Assembly (NCBI RefSeq): GCF_029919115.1
Contig: NZ_CP123990.1
Span: 5,730,501 to 5,794,500 of the forward strand
DNA: 64,000 nt
Origin: Variovorax paradoxus
Lineage (GTDB): Bacteria; Pseudomonadota; Gammaproteobacteria; Burkholderiales; Burkholderiaceae_C
Direction: 5' to 3'
In this document: one piece after another, positions 43,770-53,500 of the stretch
Position numbering within the stretch: position 1 is the stretch's first letter
Layout: each line of letters starts with the position of its first letter
The notes under the pieces: model-generated
Seen by the model: only the letters and a program-made list of their open reading frames with translations
Database searches by the model: none
Told to the model about the DNA's origin: nothing
Made by a program: the position numbers and the translations under genes

Positions 43770-44309
43770 TCATCGCGCGGCGTGCCATGCGCAATACGGG
43801 TTCAGCGCTTCGCCCTTCCACCATTGCCTTTCCGGACCGAGCACAAATACCGCGAAATGCAAGTGTGGTGCGTCGGGCGCGGCGTTGCCAGTCGTTCCGA
43901 CATATCCGATCAGGTCGCCACGCCGAAGCTGCATGCCTTCATGCAGGCCTTCCGCATAACGATCCAGGTGCGCGTAGTAGTAGGCAAGTTGGCCTGCCGG
44001 GTCGAATTGATAGACGGTGAGTCCGCCCGGCTTGCTTTCGAACAGTTTGACCAGCTTGCCGTCTTCGACGGCGCGCACAGCGGTCCCGCGCGGGGCCATG
44101 ATGTCGAGCGCCTCATGGCGGCGGCCGAGGCGTCCGTCCAGGAACGTGTCGCGGACGGTTTCGGGCCGGATGCCATCGACAGGAAACTGCAGCGCGCGGG
44201 CGGCGAGTGTCGCTGGCCAGGCACTGTCGTCACAAGCCTCTGCAATCGCCCAGGCTGGCACGGCGAGGCAAGCCACAGCCACCGCCATTTGCGTCCGAGA
44301 CACGTGCAT
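43770..44309 (-). CDS. M23-family peptidoglycan endopeptidase
   Basis: A 179-residue exported peptidase. Signal peptide MHVSRTQMAVAVACLAVPAW is cleaved near AIA-EA. The LytM zinc ligands are present: His and Asp in RRHEALDIMAPRGT and the His-x-His of PHLHFAVFV. Small and without LysM or coiled-coil domains, it is the catalytic core alone. It follows the L,D-transpeptidase gene by 11 nt on the same strand, so both are likely a cell-wall remodelling operon. Confidence 0.9.
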   Translation of the reverse strand: MHVSRTQMAVAVACLAVPAWAIAEACDDSAWPATLAARALQFPVDGIRPETVRDTFLDGRLGRRHEALDIMAPRGTAVRAVEDGKLVKLFESKPGGLTVYQFDPAGQLAYYYAHLDRYAEGLHEGMQLRRGDLIGYVGTTGNAAPDAPHLHFAVFVLGPERQWWKGEALNPYCAWHAAR

Positions 44310-44320
44310 CGGCAGTCTTT

Positions 44321-45361
44321 TCAGGCCTTCACGTCGACCGCGAAGCCCGCTTTTGCCAGCAGCGACAGGCGTGCCGCATCCCAGTTGGTCAGGTGGATGC
44401 AGCCATTGGTTGTCGCAGTACCCACGCGTTCTGGCGCCGGAGTGCCGTGGATGCCCCAGTGCGGCTTTGACAGCCCCATCCAGACGTTGCCGATAGGGTT
44501 GTTGGGACCTGCTGCGATATCGACCTTCGCCGCGCCGGCCGGAGCCTTCTTCAGGATCGCCGGATCGTACGTGAAGGTGGGGTCCTTCACTTCGTTGATG
44601 ATTTTCATCTTGCCCAAGGGCAGCGGGTCCAGCGGGCCGCCAATGCTGATAGGAAAGCCGGCGAGCGGCGTGCCCGACCTGTCGAGCACGAACAGCATGC
44701 GATCACTCTTGTCGATCTCGATTGACGCAGCGGCCTTGACGACGCTGGCATCTGCCGTGCTCGTGATGTTGACAACCACGATTTCCTCGCGCGCCTCGAA
44801 TTTGGCTCCGGCATTCAGGGCGAGCAAGGCCTTGGGAGACATGTGGTGCTTCTCGGAAAGGGCTTCCTTCAGGTTCTCATAGCCGGACGTCTTCATCTTG
44901 GCTCGCTCGGCCATCGCCCGCGGCGTCGCCGCAAAGGGACCCGCCGCGTCCTTCTCGGTGATTGCATAGATGGCGAACAATGGCGCACTGTCGCGCTTCA
45001 GCGAGGTCCACGTCGCGGCATCGACCTTGCCGCTCTGCTCAAGACCGTTTGCCTGCTGGTAGGCCTTCACCACGCGGCGCATGTTGGCGCCGAAACCGCC
45101 GTCGATTTCACCCGGCGAGAACCAGGCGCGATCGAGCAGGATCTGCGCTCGCATGACCGCGGCGCCGCGTGAGCCTTGCGCGAGCGCCGGTGCTTCCTCG
45201 GCTGCATTGAGCCTGTCGAGCGCAGCGGGGCCTGATACGCCGGATCGATCCTTGGGGTCGTTTTTCGCTCCCGCGTGGGCAAACCACGACGTGGCGGCTG
45301 TGGCGCTGACAGCAAGACAGGCGGCATTGCGGAACAAGATTCGACGGGAAGAAATCATCAT
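44321..45361 (-). CDS. L,D-transpeptidase (YkuD) with peptidoglycan-binding domain
   Basis: About 346 residues. An Arg-rich signal sequence ([20 protein letters not shown]) precedes a peptidoglycan_binding_1 domain ([20 protein letters not shown]), a LysM-like middle ([17 protein letters not shown]) and a YkuD domain ending in [20 protein letters not shown] with the catalytic Cys. It would make 3-3 cross-links or attach lipoprotein to peptidoglycan. The frame extends to a GTG at 45376; the double ATG at 45361 is preferred although no strong ribosome site is visible. Confidence 0.9.
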   Translation of the reverse strand: MMISSRRILFRNAACLAVSATAATSWFAHAGAKNDPKDRSGVSGPAALDRLNAAEEAPALAQGSRGAAVMRAQILLDRAWFSPGEIDGGFGANMRRVVKAYQQANGLEQSGKVDAATWTSLKRDSAPLFAIYAITEKDAAGPFAATPRAMAERAKMKTSGYENLKEALSEKHHMSPKALLALNAGAKFEAREEIVVVNITSTADASVVKAAASIEIDKSDRMLFVLDRSGTPLAGFPISIGGPLDPLPLGKMKIINEVKDPTFTYDPAILKKAPAGAAKVDIAAGPNNPIGNVWMGLSKPHWGIHGTPAPERVGTATTNGCIHLTNWDAARLSLLAKAGFAVDVKA

Positions 45362-45376
45362 TGGAGCGCGCGGCAC

Positions 45377-45689
45377 GGAGTGAGGTCTGCCGGACCCTAC
45401 GGTTGGCGACGCGTGCGACCTGTAGTCTCAAATAGACACCAAGCCTCGGACTGCGCCGCATTCACTCAAGCCGCGCGCCATCTCAGTCCAACGGGGCCCA
45501 CGTCAACCTTACCAGCCCGCATGGCGCTGGAATGCAGCGTCGAACCTCTGCGCGCTCGGACGCGTCACTGGGAACAGGGCAAGACACGTCCGCGGACCTC
45601 GCAACTCGAAGACCTTGCGCCAGTGAGGGACCTTGGCGCGCGCGAAGTTGGTCCTTCTCCGCGGAAACAATTCCGAGGTGAGTGAGTTC
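45377..45689. other. Gene-free stretch
   Basis: No supported gene. It carries the likely promoter of the L,D-transpeptidase operon and the eroded downstream part of the hydrolase remnant. Confidence 0.35.
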
Positions 45690-45950
45690 CGCCACAGCCG
45701 CGGCGAAAGCATGGGGCGCCTCCTGGGGCAGGTTGTGCCCGATCCCTCTCTTAACCACGCGATGCTCGTACCTGCCCGAGAACTTTCCAACATATGCGCG
45801 CGCCTCAGGATGCGGTGCACCGTTGGCATCGCCTTCGGAAGTAATCGTGGGAACGGTGATGATCGGCGCTTTGGCGAGCAGGCTCTCCAGAGCGTGGGAC
45901 TTCGATTCGCCTTCGGCCAAGCCGAGCCGCCTCTCAAATCGCAGCCCCAC
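45690..45950 (-). pseudogene. Alpha/beta hydrolase C-terminal remnant
   Basis: Reads LLAKAPIITVPTITSEGDAN, then YVGKFSGRYEHRVVKRGIGH and NLPQEAPHAFAAAVAEL. This is the typical end of an alpha/beta hydrolase, with the acid in the EGD turn and the catalytic His in GIGHNLPQEAP. The nucleophile half is absent and upstream sequence in other frames is not convincing. The frame runs on to 45483 without likeness. Confidence 0.6.
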
Positions 45951-46114
45951 GAATATGGGATGGATTTCCGGTCACGCGTACCTACACTGGCGCCCTGAGA
46001 CGCCCGCGCAACGCGCGCCGGGAGCTGGAGAAATGCAATGAAAACGATCGCAAGTCCAACCGCGCGGCGCGTTAACTTGATTCGATTTATCGCTTGGACA
46101 AGAAGTAGAAGTCC

Positions 46115-46996
46115 ATGAAAGCAAAACTCGGAACAATTGCGTGGCGCTTGAGCACTTTAGGCGTGGTAGCGCTTCTGCTTGCTTCATGCGGTGCGCCGCG
46201 AAAGACTCCCCTTGCGCCGACCTATGTTTCGGATGAAAGAATTGAGAAGCTGCGCGCCACTCTCGCGACAGAGTGGGTGAGGTGGGGCAGTACAGTCGTA
46301 CTGGTCCCGTCCTTGAAAAGTGAAGCTGCGGATCTCCCCAAGTCGTCAGAGTTTTGCATGAGATTCGAAGACGGAAGCTGCTCCGCCGTCGATGACGGGT
46401 GCGGCCAAGAACAAACGGCAAAACTTTGCCCCGTTGTTGACGAATACTGGCTCGCCCTTCCGAGGGGGACACCCGTACACACCTGCCACAAGCTCGACCT
46501 ATGCAAGACAACTTGGCCGCCTGACGCTGGCAGGCCGCCTAAAACACCGGCTTGGTCTGCAGCTTTCGTGAGCGCAATGTTTGCAAAATCGGAGTTCGAA
46601 AAGACCGAGTTTCGACGCGCATCAAGCCACGCGTCCTATATCGCAGCTGCGCGAGACAGCTTTACTTCCGCCTATGAAGTTGTCCCAACCCCTGCTGTGG
46701 CAAGCGTCGGCGATTTGATATGCGCCCCGAGACAAGAGGCGACGGAATCCATTTTTCCGAAGACGCTCAATCTCATCGTCGGTGGTGGCGAACCGACCAA
46801 GATGCATTGTGACGTTGTCGTTGCGGCTAGTGACAGGTACGTGGAAGCCATAGGCGGCAACGTCCAGCAGAGCGTAGCCAAGAGCATCGTCGAACTGGAT
46901 GAACAAGGGCGAGTGGCGTACGACCTTAACAGTCATCGACCGTGGGTCTTGGTGATGAAGGCGCGGAAAGCCAACGCCAGACCTGTTGGCTCGTGA
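46115..46996 (+). CDS. DUF2272 domain-containing lipoprotein
   Basis: A 293-residue lipoprotein with lipobox LLLASC (Cys26) after a hydrophobic leader. The DUF2272-like core includes PPKTPAWSAAFVSAMFAKSE, SSHASYIAAARDSF, VGDLICAPRQ, KMHCDVVVAA and IGGNVQQSV, an NlpC/P60-like fold with Cys and His in order. It is AT-richer than its neighbours and stands alone ahead of the ISNCY element. The function of the family is not established; a cell-wall amidase-like role is inferred from the fold. Confidence 0.8.
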   Translation: MKAKLGTIAWRLSTLGVVALLLASCGAPRKTPLAPTYVSDERIEKLRATLATEWVRWGSTVVLVPSLKSEAADLPKSSEFCMRFEDGSCSAVDDGCGQEQTAKLCPVVDEYWLALPRGTPVHTCHKLDLCKTTWPPDAGRPPKTPAWSAAFVSAMFAKSEFEKTEFRRASSHASYIAAARDSFTSAYEVVPTPAVASVGDLICAPRQEATESIFPKTLNLIVGGGEPTKMHCDVVVAASDRYVEAIGGNVQQSVAKSIVELDEQGRVAYDLNSHRPWVLVMKARKANARPVGS

Positions 46997-47094
46997 TCGG
47001 TTGCTAACCTGCTGGCGCCCCGACGCGTTGAGGATGCGCAGAACCTGACGCCGGGTCATTCCTCAACTCGAATTCCCTGTCAAGGCCAAGTTCA

Positions 47095-48682
47095 AATGTC
47101 GCACTGCCAGCCAAATAGAAATGTCGCATTTCCTCTTTTTGGGTGGACCCGGCGAACGCCGTGACTGCCTTGCCTTTGAGCCTGCACAGACCTTTCAGCC
47201 GGAGGCCAACACGGTTGTTTTCTTGGGCGCTCGGCAGACCGCTCTGACCGCTTCGTCGAGGTCCTGTGACGTGAACTGCCTAGACCGTTTGGTCCCTGGC
47301 AAAGCCTTGGTGGAGTAGGGCGCTTGCCCCCGATTCGTTCGCGAGGGCGTACTGGACTTCCTTCTGTCGTCACGCTGCGCCTGGATCACCAGCGCAGCCT
47401 GCAGGGCGTGGCTCAGGCGCTTGTTCTCGACGATGGCGGCGGTGTCGACCTGTGGCAATCGGTCGTAGCGCTCGTAGACCAGATTTGCACCGTCGGCCCG
47501 CAGCTCGATGCGTCCATCCGGGTACTCGAAGACATCGATGTAGCGATGGATCAGCTTGCGGTTGGCCGGCGTGTCCTTGAGCAGGTAGATCACCCGGTCG
47601 TGCTGCAGCGTGAGCGACAGCGACACCTTGCGCTGCAGCCGCCAGGTGAACAGCAGATCCAGATCCTCATCGGCGCGCACCGGTCTGTGCGCATCGAACT
47701 CGCGCAGCGGCGCCTTGGCGAAGCGGGCGTTGAAGTCCGCGATGAAGTGCGGTGCAAACGCGTTGGCCGCCTCGCGCGTGTTGATCTCCCGCAAGCGAAG
47801 TTCCTTCACCAGGCGATCCTGCAGAGTCAGGTTGGCGCGCTCGACCCGGCCCTTGGCCTGGCTGGTGTTGGCACACATGATGTCGATGTTCAGTTCGAAG
47901 AGAACGCGTCCGAATTGCGTCGTGCCGCGGCCGAAATCGGTCGAATCGCGCACTGAGCGGAAGATGCTGGCCTTGTCGCTGTAAAACGCCACCGGCTTGC
48001 CATGCTGCTCGAGGTAGGCCCGCGTGGCTTCGAAGTACGCGAAGGCCGACTCGGTCGGCACGAAGTGCAGCTGCATCAGCTGGCTGGTGGCGTCGTCGAT
48101 AAATACCAGCAGCGTGCACGATGGCGCGCGGTCTTCGAACCACGCGTGGTCGCTGCCGTCGATCTGGATCAGTTCGCCTCGGCAGGATCGACGGTTGCGC
48201 GGCTGGTGGATCTTGGGGGCGCGTTGTTTGCGGGGCGTCCACAGGCCCGCCGCCATCATCAGCACCCTGACGGTCTCCTTGGCCAACGCAAGCCCGTGGC
48301 ACTCACGGAGCTTCTCGCATGCAAGTGTTGGTCCGAAATCAGCATACCGATCCCGGATCAGCGCAGTGGCACGTTCGGCGACGCCTGGCGCCAGTTGACG
48401 GTTGCTGGGCCGACCTCGCTTGCGCGAGACCAGCCCGGCAACACCTTCGTTCTTGTACCGCTGGACCAGACGCTCGAGTTGCCGTCGACTCAGACCCAGC
48501 CGCTGCGCGGCCTGGCCCGCGCGCGCCATCCGGTCGACAACGGCCTGAATGGTCTTGAGGCGATCGGCTTCGCGCATCGACATGGTGATAGTTGCCGTCG
48601 GTGTTGCCATTGCTGTGCCTCGGATCCAGAAGCTGGACCGGGGCAACAATGCGACATTTCTATTCGGTCAAAACACGACATT
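47095..48682 (-). mobile_element. ISNCY-type insertion sequence
   Basis: A complete-looking element of about 1.59 kb carrying one transposase gene. The ends are imperfect inverted repeats: the right end contains AATGCGACATTTCTATT (48648-48664) and the left end its complement (47114-47130). An outer AATGTCG/CGACATT pair marks the likely termini at 47095 and 48682. No flanking direct repeat is obvious. It sits between the DUF2272 gene and the broken AbiEii-like gene. Confidence 0.75.
47195..48610 (-). CDS. ISNCY-family transposase
   Basis: About 471 residues. The N-terminal helix-turn-helix region (GQAAQRLGLSRRQLERLVQR; LVSRKRGRPSNRQL) leads to an rve-type DDE integrase core: Asp in LIQIDGSDHAW, Asp in FYSDKASIFRS after FIDDATSQLMQL, and Glu in NTSQAKGRVERANLTLQDRL. 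The C-terminal part continues to a basic tail. Full length with no lesions, so it may be functional. The frame opens to 48649; an ATG at 48610 (MATPTATITM) or a slightly later one is the likely start. Confidence 0.88.
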   Translation of the reverse strand: MATPTATITMSMREADRLKTIQAVVDRMARAGQAAQRLGLSRRQLERLVQRYKNEGVAGLVSRKRGRPSNRQLAPGVAERATALIRDRYADFGPTLACEKLRECHGLALAKETVRVLMMAAGLWTPRKQRAPKIHQPRNRRSCRGELIQIDGSDHAWFEDRAPSCTLLVFIDDATSQLMQLHFVPTESAFAYFEATRAYLEQHGKPVAFYSDKASIFRSVRDSTDFGRGTTQFGRVLFELNIDIMCANTSQAKGRVERANLTLQDRLVKELRLREINTREAANAFAPHFIADFNARFAKAPLREFDAHRPVRADEDLDLLFTWRLQRKVSLSLTLQHDRVIYLLKDTPANRKLIHRYIDVFEYPDGRIELRADGANLVYERYDRLPQVDTAAIVENKRLSHALQAALVIQAQRDDRRKSSTPSRTNRGQAPYSTKALPGTKRSRQFTSQDLDEAVRAVCRAPKKTTVLASG

Positions 48683-48776
48683 ACTAATCAGCCGCTACAT
48701 TCCCAGGCAAGGCAATTAAGATTATGTTAAATCTTATGTAAATAGCTGAGGCAGCAAGTTAGACGCGATGCGAAAT

Positions 48777-49594
48777 CTACTTCGACCGGTCCTCTCTATG
48801 CTTCCCGGCTTCTTTGGGCGGGAGTATCGGAGCCAATATCGTGTGAGCGAGTGTCAAGCCTTCCCAGAATGACATCTGAAAAGAACGAGATTGGATCATG
48901 TCGAACTCGAGTTCCGTGGCTTCCGCTCGGTCTTCGAGTCGCCTCAGGAACGCCGCTGCGTGTCGCTCCCTATGCGGAAGCGCAATGTCAATCGCCTCCG
49001 GCTCGAAGGTGGCCACGGCACAAAGGTCGAACAGGTCACGTGCCTTTGCTTCACTGCCACGATGCCACATCTTCTTAGCAATGACCTCTGCGGACGTTTC
49101 GACGCGGATTGGTCGCCCTTGGCAGTCGACGACCTCGAAGTTCGGCTCTGTCAGCGGCGGGCCGACCACAATATCGATTTCGTAAGCGTCGAGTTGCAGC
49201 TTGATGAACTGCGCGTTCTCTTCGTACTCGCTGGTGAGATCCTCAGCGGGACCGCCGAGGCGGGGGTCACATAACCTAGATGTTGCGGGTCCGGCACAAA
49301 CAGATCGATGTCCTTGCTGAATCGATGGTCGAAGCCGAGCATCAGCACCGTGCCGCCACCGAACGTCCAGGGCGGCTCGACAGTGACCTCTTCCAGATGG
49401 GACATGAGCCGCAGCGCCAGGGGCCAAAGTTTGCGCCATGGAGGGGTACGCTTCAGGTGGCGAGCGGCGCCAAGGGTTGTTGGCGTACCAACACCGAACA
49501 GCGGTTTGGGCGGCCTGCAAATCGGCGGTGACGTGTGATGTAGTGCACGGAATTGGTTCTGCTTGATAAGCAAGTCATTGCATCTTGGCTGCAC
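48777..49594 (-). pseudogene. Frameshifted AbiEii-like nucleotidyltransferase
   Basis: The first frame has the nucleotidyltransferase core LRLMSHLEEVTVEPPWTFGG, then GTVLMLGFDHRFSKDIDLFV with the Asp-x-Asp pair and DPQHLGYVTP. The frame is then lost and continues in another as RLGGPAEDLTSEYEENAQFI through KKMWHRGSEAKARDLFDLCA to 48777. One extra C in a run of five (plus-strand GGGGG at 49262-49266) restores it. AbiEii proteins are toxin nucleotidyltransferases of type IV toxin-antitoxin/abortive infection systems. No AbiEi antitoxin partner is seen. Either a pseudogene or a homopolymer error. Confidence 0.7.
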
Positions 49595-49667
49595 TGCTGG
49601 TTACATTCGAGCCACCAAGCCGGCGGGTATTTTTTGGCAGAGCAAGTGCCGGCACTCGGAGACCCGA

Positions 49668-49943
49668 ATGTCACTCTTGTTCTTGATGAGGCTGCAGCAT
49701 GTGCAGCTTCCCGTCCGCGTCGCGTGCCCGGAGGAGCTGCACCACGTTTCGGTGCTCAAGGCCACGGGCCTGATCGAGGCCGAGTTCGCATCTCGCAGGC
49801 CGACCGCGCGCTACGTTTCTTCCCGTTTAGCGACGGTGCTTCGCATCACGGAGAACGGGCTCGCCGAGATCGCCAAAATGGGCGATGTCCCAGAGCTCGT
49901 GAGGACTTCGATGCAGTTCACCCGCGGGTTCCGGTTGATGTGA
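49668..49943 (+). CDS. Small winged-helix-like protein of the FLMRLQH family
   Basis: 91 residues: MSLLFLMRLQHVQLPVRVAC, then HHVSVLKATGLIEAEFASRR and TVLRITENGLAEIAKM, a pattern like a minimal winged helix ending in a beta wing. I do not know a named family. A degenerate relative lies at 29856-30106. Intact in frame, but surrounded by fragments, so its expression is uncertain. Confidence 0.5.
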   Translation: MSLLFLMRLQHVQLPVRVACPEELHHVSVLKATGLIEAEFASRRPTARYVSSRLATVLRITENGLAEIAKMGDVPELVRTSMQFTRGFRLM

Positions 49944-49984
49944 CCTCTTCCTGAATATCCTTGGCTTGCCACCCGAACGGTCAG

Positions 49985-50185
49985 TTCCGACCGGGTTCTG
50001 CAGTTGCAGACGCGGATGCCCAGGGCCCCGCCTATACCGGCGAGACGAGCGACTCGGCCGACATTTCCCTGGGAGCGGTTTTCCTCTGCCGGCTGGTCTG
50101 TGCAGGTCCGGCAGAATGTCGCGCGCGTGGATTGCGAGCGAGGAGGGCCTTGGTCCTCATCGTTCGGCCGGCACTGCCGTGAGGA
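49985..50185 (+). repeat. Diverged copy B of the 26.5-kb sequence
   Basis: DNA here parallels 26,504-26,763. Both have GCAGACGCG-ATGC, then CGACATTT, CTGCCG-CTGGT, GCAGGTCCG and CGTGGAT-GCGAG, and end in ACTGCCGTGAG or CTGCCGTGAG. Copy B has lost an internal stretch and its frame. A hairpin at the same place (GAGGA/TCCTC) is formed by different bases than in copy A. Confidence 0.5.
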
Positions 50186-50190
50186 TTCGT

Positions 50191-50511
50191 TCAGTGGCCG
50201 ACCACGACCCGCACGACCGCATCGAGCGGCAGCGAGCGCCAATCCAGCCATTCACCCGCCAACAGGCGGTGCGTTGGCGCGGCGTCCTCTTCGCCGGGCG
50301 CCCACTGCAAAACCAGCCGCTGCTCGCCAAGTCGCAGCGCGATCTCGAAGCCCGGCCAGTGTGCGGGCACGCGCGGCGTGAGCGAGAGCATGCGGCCCTT
50401 CACGCACAGGCCCAGCAGTGTTTCAACCGAGGCGCGGGCGGTGTCCTTCATGGCTGGGGGGCCCGGCCGGTTCGCCAATGCATCCTCGATCCAGGTCGTC
50501 AAGGCGTTCAT
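50191..50511 (-). pseudogene. Glycoside phosphorylase (GH94-like) C-terminal fragment
   Basis: 106 codons reading [20 protein letters not shown], then [20 protein letters not shown]. This matches the C-terminal beta domain of cellobiose-phosphorylase/cyclic-glucan-synthase (NdvB-type) enzymes, where LLGL...G..L.L.P.LP..WPGF..RLR is conserved. The rest of the gene, usually several kilobases, is absent. Its remaining 5' edge coincides with the start of the RTX reading frame on the other strand, pointing to a recombination junction near 50,511. Confidence 0.55.
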
Positions 50512-53500
50512 GGATGGGGGACTCTTTCAGGCCAACGGCCAGAGGCAGACGTTCACGCTGGCCAGCGCGGTTGCACTGGCCGGAGCCAAGAGTGCCAACG
50601 TAGATATCCGCCAGTCCAGCTATGAAGACGGGATCAACGACCACGCATTCCGTACATACGTCTATCAGTCATCCGGCTTCACGCTGGCGCAGGGTGCCAC
50701 GTTCGTCATTGAAGCGGATGGCACGCGCCACATCGAAGACCTTGCCATCCTTCCGTTCAATGACGATTTTGACTTCGAATCGGATTCGACGTCCTCCAAG
50801 ATCGGCAATGGATACCTCGAACCCCGCATCGATCCGACGGGCTTAGGCCGGAAAGTCGTGATCAGTTTCGATCCGGCGAGCAAGTCGGCCGTGCCGCGCG
50901 TGAACTACACGGCCGCCGACTTTGCGGCTGACAAGCAACGCGAGATCCAGACGTACCACCCAGCCACGGGTTTGGCGCATGCGGCCGCCGAGATGCCGGG
51001 TTTGGTGGAAGACCTCTGGACCCAGGGCATCACGCGGCTGCTCGACTCACAAGGCAGGGTGATCTTTCACGGCACCGCCGGTGGCGACAGCCTGGGCCCT
51101 TCCAAATTCCCGTCTGGACTGTACGCACCATTGCGCACGGCGCTCAACGAGAAAGGCATTGCGCTTTTTGGCGGAGCAGGCAACGACCAGTTGACGGGAG
51201 GTTCGAGGAATGACTACCTTGCCGGCGGCGTTAACGACGACCGCCTGAGCGGAGGGATTGGCAACGACACTTACGTTTTTCAGCCGGGCGACGGAAAGGA
51301 CATTGTGCTCGACAGCGACGGTCTGGGCGAGATCGTGGTCGGCGGCACGACCCTGGTCGGCGGCGGTGCCGCGGAGTACAAGCTCGTCGGCAACAAGCAG
51401 GTGTGGACTGTCGGCAGCGGCGCGACGGAGGTCATCTACACCCTGGATGCCGGCGGCAGGACACTGGTGATCACCGGGGCGCTGCTTGGCGCCGGCAGTC
51501 AGATCACCGTGAACAATTTCGATCCATCGCGCGCCGTCGGCTACCTCGGCATCCGACTGAGCACGACATCGAAGGTGGTGCTGCAGCAGGACCTCGGGCC
51601 CAATCCGTTCGCGGACAGCGCCTTCGACCCCGCCACGGCCAGCGGCACGGTCAATATCAGCGAAGGAAATGGCAAGACCTTCGTTTTCTATCTCAACCGC
51701 CCTGCCAAGGCTGGCGAAACCTTGACGCTGGCGCTGTCCGACCTGGCCGACAAGTTCCAAGTCATCCTTGGCGACAGCACCGTGCCCGCCAACGGTGCGG
51801 TGATCACCTTGGTCCCCGGCCAGGACCGCGTCCTCGTGTCGCTGATCCAGGTGGGCGATGTGGAGGAGGACGGCAGCGCGCAACTCAGCGCATCATTCCA
51901 GGATGCCGATGGTAGCGTCAACTCGAACGCATGGGAGATCGCCCTTCACGACGCCGGCGAGGCGGCACGGACGTATAACGGCGATCAGCGCGCGCTCATC
52001 CGCGGGGTCGAGGTCGACTTCGAAATCCAGCCCGGAGATCCACGCTACAACACCTACAAGTGGGTGGCTGCGAGCTGGGGCACGGATGGCACCCTCAACG
52101 GAGGAACCGCGGAGGCCGACTTCAACGACGTAATCGACGGCAGCAGCGGCGTCGACAAGATCAACGGGCTTGGCGGCAACGACGCGCTTGACGGGCTGGC
52201 AGGCAACGACGAGATCAACGGGGGGGAGGGCTCGGACCTGATCGGTGGCGGCAGCGGCAGTGACGTCATTCATGGCGGCGCCGGCAACGACCACATCTTC
52301 GGCGCGACCGGCCTCAATGTGTTCCAGCGCGTCAGCCCCGATGATCAATGGGTCCCGCCGCCCGGCACGACGCTCGTCACGCAGGGCAGCAACTGGGGGG
52401 TCTACAACAACGGGACCAACAACACCGTGGTAGGTGGCGGCTCCCTCGCGATGGATTCCGACGGGGACGTCATGTTCGGCGAAGCCGGCGACGACAGCGT
52501 GAACGGCGGACTGGGGGGCGACTATCTGGACGGAGGCGAGGGCGACGATCAACTGTGGGGACATGGTGGCAACGACATCATCGTGGGTGGCGCCGGAGCC
52601 GACTTCCTGATGGGCGACGGCATCAAGGATCTCGGCTTCTACGAGACGCTCGACGGCACGCTGCATGGGAACGATTTTCTTGATGGCGGAGAAGGCGACG
52701 ACACGCTCAAGGGCGGCGGTGCCGACGACACGCTCTACGGCGGCATGGGCGCCGACCTTCTGTGGGGTGACGACGCCTCCGAGCAGAAGCTTGAAGGCGG
52801 CTTTCATGGCGAGGACTACCTCGATGGCGAAGACGGCGACGATCAGCTCGTGGGCGGCGGACGCGACGACACGCTGTACGGCGGCGCGGGCAATGACAAC
52901 ATATGGGGCGACGACGACAGCGAGGGCAACCTCGCTGGCGCCTTCCACGGCATCGACTATCTGGACGGGGAAGAAGGGGATGACCAGCTCATCGGCGGAG
53001 GCAAGGACGACACGCTCTTCGGCGGCGACGGCGCAGATTTCTTGCTGGGCGACGATAGCGAATCGCAACTGGCAGGCAGCTTCCACGGCGCCGACTGGCT
53101 CGATGGCGAAGCCGGCAACGACCGCCTGATCGGCGGTGGCGGTGACGACACGCTGTACGGCGGGGCGGACGACGACGTGCTGGTCGGGGATGATCAAGAC
53201 GAGAGCAGTCTCGCCAGCGAGTACCACGGCAACGACCAGCTTGATGGCGGCGAAGGCAAGGACCAGTTGCTGGGCGGAGGCGGAGACGACATGTTGTACG
53301 GCGGTGCCGGCAACGACATCCTCTGGGGCGACAACGAGGAGCAGAAGCTGGCGGGCGCCTCCCACGGCAGCGACTATCTCGATGGCGGAGACGGGGACGA
53401 CATCCTTGTGGGCGGAGGCGGCGACGACGCCCTGACGGGCGGGGAGGGCGCGGATGAGCTGCAAGGCGATGCTGGAGCCGCCTACTTGGCCGGCCAGTTC

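Noticed and set aside
43770..44309. Phage lysin interpretation of the M23 gene.
   Set aside because: Signal peptide and operon with an L,D-transpeptidase fit a host cell-wall role; no phage genes nearby.
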